Below are positions 60,463 to 64,000 of a stretch of 64,000 nucleotides of DNA, in pieces. This stretch comes from Acanthochlamys bracteata (taxonomy: Eukaryota; Streptophyta; Magnoliopsida; Pandanales; Velloziaceae): the NCBI GenBank assembly GCA_019914995.1, contig CM034139.1, forward strand, positions 2,768,461-2,832,460, in the 5' to 3' direction. The stretch's first letter is position 1. Each line of letters opens with the position of its first letter. The notes beneath the pieces were generated by a model. It had not been told where the DNA came from. It saw nothing but the letters and a program-made list of their open reading frames with translations, and did no database searches. The position numbers and the translations under genes are program-made.

Positions 60463-63400
60463 GCGTCTGATTTTTATTTTTATTTCAAAAAACTGTTTTT
60501 ATTTTAATTAAACTTTACTTTTTAATAAAATTTTAAAAATATTTAAAGGAAGAATATATATATGAAATAAAATACTAAATTTATTTTAAAAAATTTTAAA
60601 ATAATAATTTTTTAAAAAAAATCTTTATTATGAAAACATTAACTTGCCAACTGACTAGCAAATTGAAGATCGAGATGAGTTAAGAAATCATACCATCCTA
60701 AATGCTGCAGTAACGTGACACCGGCAAGCTTCTGGCTTGCTAGCCTCCAATAGGCAGCCATACTAACATATATAGCGGAAAAAGTTTGACAAAGCGCTAT
60801 ATCGCGCCCATATTTTCTTGCAATCTTGAAGACTAGCAAACGAATCATGAACACCAAATAGCTCAATGTGTAGTTTAACATTAGCTACAATGTACAATAG
60901 CAAAACTAACAACAAATGGGATCAAAATACAGAAATGACAAAGTCCTCCTCTCCTGGAAGCTGATACAAATACATCTATCAGAAACTGAGCACCTGGATC
61001 TATCAAGTGCTAGGCTTGCAAGAACGAAGACTTTAACTTCTACGCCTAGGAGTTCATCCCTTGTCAAAGTTTGTCCCTTCTAGAACATCTCTGCCAAGTC
61101 TATGAAGAAAAGGTTCAAATAGTCAGGAAAGTATCCCCAAATTATACAAAACAAAAGGACAATGATGGAAAAATGAAATAAGTCAAAATCAATTATCAGT
61201 TAAAGATAAAAACGAACATTGTGGTAAATGTCATGGTAAAAATACCTGAGAAAGCATTAATATTCACCTAATAATTTGCATCCTTCCTAATAGCATAGCA
61301 ATCGGCCTAATTGTTCCAAAAGTTCTCACACTGAAGGTTGCCTCAAATGTGGCTAGGATCTCTTACTCTATCAACTTAATTTGAATTTATTCATTGAAAA
61401 ATAGTCCAAGGTCCAGCTACCTATACACAAAATAATGGTTCGACGGTAACTACTAATGAACTTAGTTAAGTTTCTTCTCTAGATCCACATGCATTGGAAC
61501 AAGTTATAGGCATTCCCAGCAACTGTATACAGAGATTACATGAAGTAGTCTAAGAGTCGTTGAGGTTCACGAGCAGCTTAACTACAAGATTGATGAAGCT
61601 GATAGCAGGCTAGAATGCTGTACTTGGGGTACTGTTTAGATTAGATATAAAAAGGTGGAAGTGGGAGAAAAGAAACCATTGTTGAAAGTTCACAATTAGA
61701 AGAAACTAATAAGTAGCACCTAAAGTAGAAGAGATTTTATTCCATGGAGTTAGTTCCATAGAATACTCAGTCAGACCTAGCATCCTCACTGGTTTACCTT
61801 GAGCAATTCTTTAGACGTGATTCATAGAAAATAATCTTAAGATAATAATATTGAATATTTTTAGTATTACAATAAATTAATTTTTAGATAGTATGAAATT
61901 TCCAAAAAGTCTTATGTGCACATAATATTTCTTAGACATTCTCAAAACATTATAAAAGTCAACTAATTATTGCATAGAACTTAACTCTTCCTAGAAACTC
62001 TACCATAAAATCAACCATTAGATGAATTTTCATTTGATAATGGCATTAATAATTGAGTTTTTGAAAATCCAAAGCTTGGATAGTGTTCTAAACATTATCT
62101 TAACCATAAAGACTAAAACTCGACTCATCTTGACACCTGCATCATGTATTTCAAAATTTGGCTTGCTTGTGTCAAAATGATCCAAGTCCAACTTTTGAAT
62201 TTAAAAAGTAAATGATCCGAGTGTCAAATGACTCCAATTTCAGATCATGTCTACGTCATGATGTTTACATCATAATCGAATATATCAAATTTGCTAATGG
62301 GGATATATGGGGTAGTTTCTACGGAGTCTAGCACACGCGGTAGATATTAAAGTGAAATCTCCAAAATTTAATTAGAAGAGACTCAAAAAACATCAATCAC
62401 TCACAAGTTTACCTTTAAGCACAAACCTTCTAAAATTAAAGACTTGCTTCCTATACTCGACAGTTTGAGATAACTAAAGCGTAACCACAACATCATCTCA
62501 CTAAGGCCATAATGAACCAGCTAAAGTGACATAACACATAAGAAAAAACTCCATATTAGCATTTCATGAGCATACTGGGCTAGCTTCAAGGTTATGTAAA
62601 GCAGTTGAGTAGAAAAATTACCTTCATTTCTTAACACACCCATCACTGTCTTGAATCCAATTGAACCAAATGAGGCCTATTTGAGAGCTAATCTTGTCTT
62701 AAGCTATGTGTATGGATGTGTGCTCTTCAAAAAAGATACAAAAAAGATAGCGACCTATCATTCCAATACTCCTACTGCATACAGCATTCATCCAGTGCAA
62801 AGGAAAGAAACTCTCATATCCTCTCACAAACAATATGTTGGCTGTAATAAAAATTGCAAGAAAACAGCTAAAAAGACTAACAGAGCAACATCAGTAACTA
62901 AAACTGACACTAGTCACGAATTGCACATTAAGATCAAATATCAGTCGGTTAACTTATCACTGGCATACACCTAAACCTATCACTAAGCCATAATTGTTCC
63001 CTTGCAAATACATTCATGGTTATTTGAGGGTTTCATAGGCTAGTCTCCTTGTATTAAAGTTGGTCAACATTTTTCATGTGCTTCATGATGGTAAGCAGAA
63101 CAGTATAGCCTATAAGCACCATAGTTTGATCTGCAACAAAGTTTGTTCCTTACAAATCTGCAGAAATGACAACGGAAGCTTTTTTTTCTTAATTTTGTTC
63201 TTCACGTGATTCAGACAACTCTCTAATCACCATTGTATCATACAGCAGACACTAACAATTGAATGCCAAGTAAATAGCCTGTAATTAAAGCAACCGAATA
63301 CATAGCTGCATTTTCAAGAAAACAAACACTAATAGCATTTCACTGTATACAAAAGAAATGCAGAAACCATATAAACCTAGAAACACCAACAACATAAAAC

Positions 63401-63636
63401 CCAAGCCCCATAAACTAGTAGAAAAAAGTCAAAAAGCCAATAACTTTATACGAAAAATTCCCCCTAACTACAAAGCTCAATTTCTTTAAAACTACACCGA
63501 GAACATACAAAAATATTGCAAATTACGTATCAAATGAACTAATAAAGTCAAAATCATTAAATTATAATGATAAATTTGACTAAACCTTGGGCTGCACAAT
63601 GCAAAACTCTATCCCCAAACTCCACCAAACTCAGTT
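60463..63636. other. Intergenic stretch, no supported gene
   Basis: 60480-60640 is strongly AT-rich. Frames at 60639-60881 (-) and 62651-62974 (+) have no recognised domain. The final part (about 63550-63636) is the bL12 3' UTR. No transposon domains seen. Confidence 0.45.
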
Positions 63637-64000
63637 CTAAGCAACAGACACCTTAGCGCCAACCTCTTCAAGCTGCTTCTTCGCCTCCTCGGCTTCTTCC
63701 TTGGAAACGCCCTCCTTAAACTTCTTCGGTAACCCTTCAATCAACTCCTTCGCCTCCTTCAACGCCAAGCTCGTCAGCGCCCTAACAACCTTAATTGTAG
63801 CAATCCTAGCATTGCTGGGTACCTCTTCAATCACGACATCAAATTCCGTCTTCTCTTCAGCCGCAGCCGGTGCTTCTCCGCCTGCAGCGGCGCTGCCAGG
63901 AGCGGCAACAACTGCAGCAGGTGCAAACGCCGCGGCGGAGACACCCAGACGGTCTTGAAGAAAATCAACCAATCCACGGGCTTCTTCGAGTGTGAGCTGT
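63637..64000 (-). CDS. RPL12: Plastid 50S ribosomal protein bL12 (L7/L12), partial
   Basis: Minus strand, stop at 63637-63639, open to the window edge at 64000, so the transit peptide and N-terminal dimerisation domain lie mostly outside. Visible: [20 protein letters not shown] (end of the N-terminal domain), an Ala/Pro-rich hinge ([20 protein letters not shown]), then the complete C-terminal domain [20 protein letters not shown] with [20 protein letters not shown] and [20 protein letters not shown], ending GAKVSVA. This matches chloroplast bL12, the stalk protein that recruits translation GTPases, better than mitochondrial forms. No disruption seen; the intronless C-terminal part is normal. 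The first in-frame TTG at 63972 is not a start. Confidence 0.95.
   Translation of the reverse strand, partial: QLTLEEARGLVDFLQDRLGVSAAAFAPAAVVAAPGSAAAGGEAPAAAEEKTEFDVVIEEVPSNARIATIKVVRALTSLALKEAKELIEGLPKKFKEGVSKEEAEEAKKQLEEVGAKVSVA

Noticed and set aside
62651-62974. 107-codon plus frame
   Set aside because: No homology, Lys/Thr-rich by composition, no exon or promoter signals.

Overview
The window is nuclear DNA from a flowering plant, most likely a eudicot. The evidence is spliced genes with plant-type introns, a PERK receptor kinase, a cytosolic uS12 (RPS23) gene, a nuclear gene for plastid bL12, and long AT-rich intergenic stretches packed with decayed plant transposons. I cannot name the species.

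Layout. 0.7-5.6 kb: a complete eight-exon PERK-type receptor kinase gene (+). 6-32 kb: a gene-poor repeat block. It holds a Ty3/gypsy gag-protease relic split by a non-autonomous hAT element (10.4-11.2 kb), a minisatellite and duplicated exon-like units (12.5-14.2 kb), two Ty1/copia relics meeting tail to tail (15.9-19.6 kb), a BED/DUF659-type hAT transposase pseudogene (20.5-22.6 kb), a second copy of the small hAT element (22.9-23.6 kb), a RICESLEEPER-like hAT remnant (24.7-25.25 kb) and another copia relic (26.9-29.5 kb). 32.4-34.7 kb: a complete five-exon cinnamoyl-CoA-reductase-like (SNL6-type) gene (+). 36.4-39.8 kb: a dense run of small elements, including a hAT MITE, a Tourist-like MITE, a fold-back element inside a TA microsatellite, and a TRIM retrotransposon with 120-bp LTRs. 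41.0-41.5 kb: an intronless gene of unknown function (-). 42.5-50.8 kb: MITEs, a copia relic and one doubtful small gene. 51.1-54.3 kb: a small membrane-protein gene (+) converging on RPS23 (-). 54.4-60.5 kb: two MITEs, then three decayed pieces of unrelated host genes (an FPA-like RRM, a type-A response regulator, a pepsin-like aspartic protease). 63.6 kb to the end: plastid ribosomal protein bL12 (-), cut by the window edge.

The intact genes do not form a pathway. They are ordinary, independently transcribed plant loci: surface sensing (PERK), a phenylpropanoid-like reductase, two translation proteins and two small unknowns. I found no CRISPR array, operon, tRNA or rRNA gene. The notable content is transposon biology: two small hAT families with visible 8-bp target duplications, a Micron-like fold-back, a TRIM, and a cluster of dead gene fragments. 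I saw no convincing evidence of a wholly new biological system.
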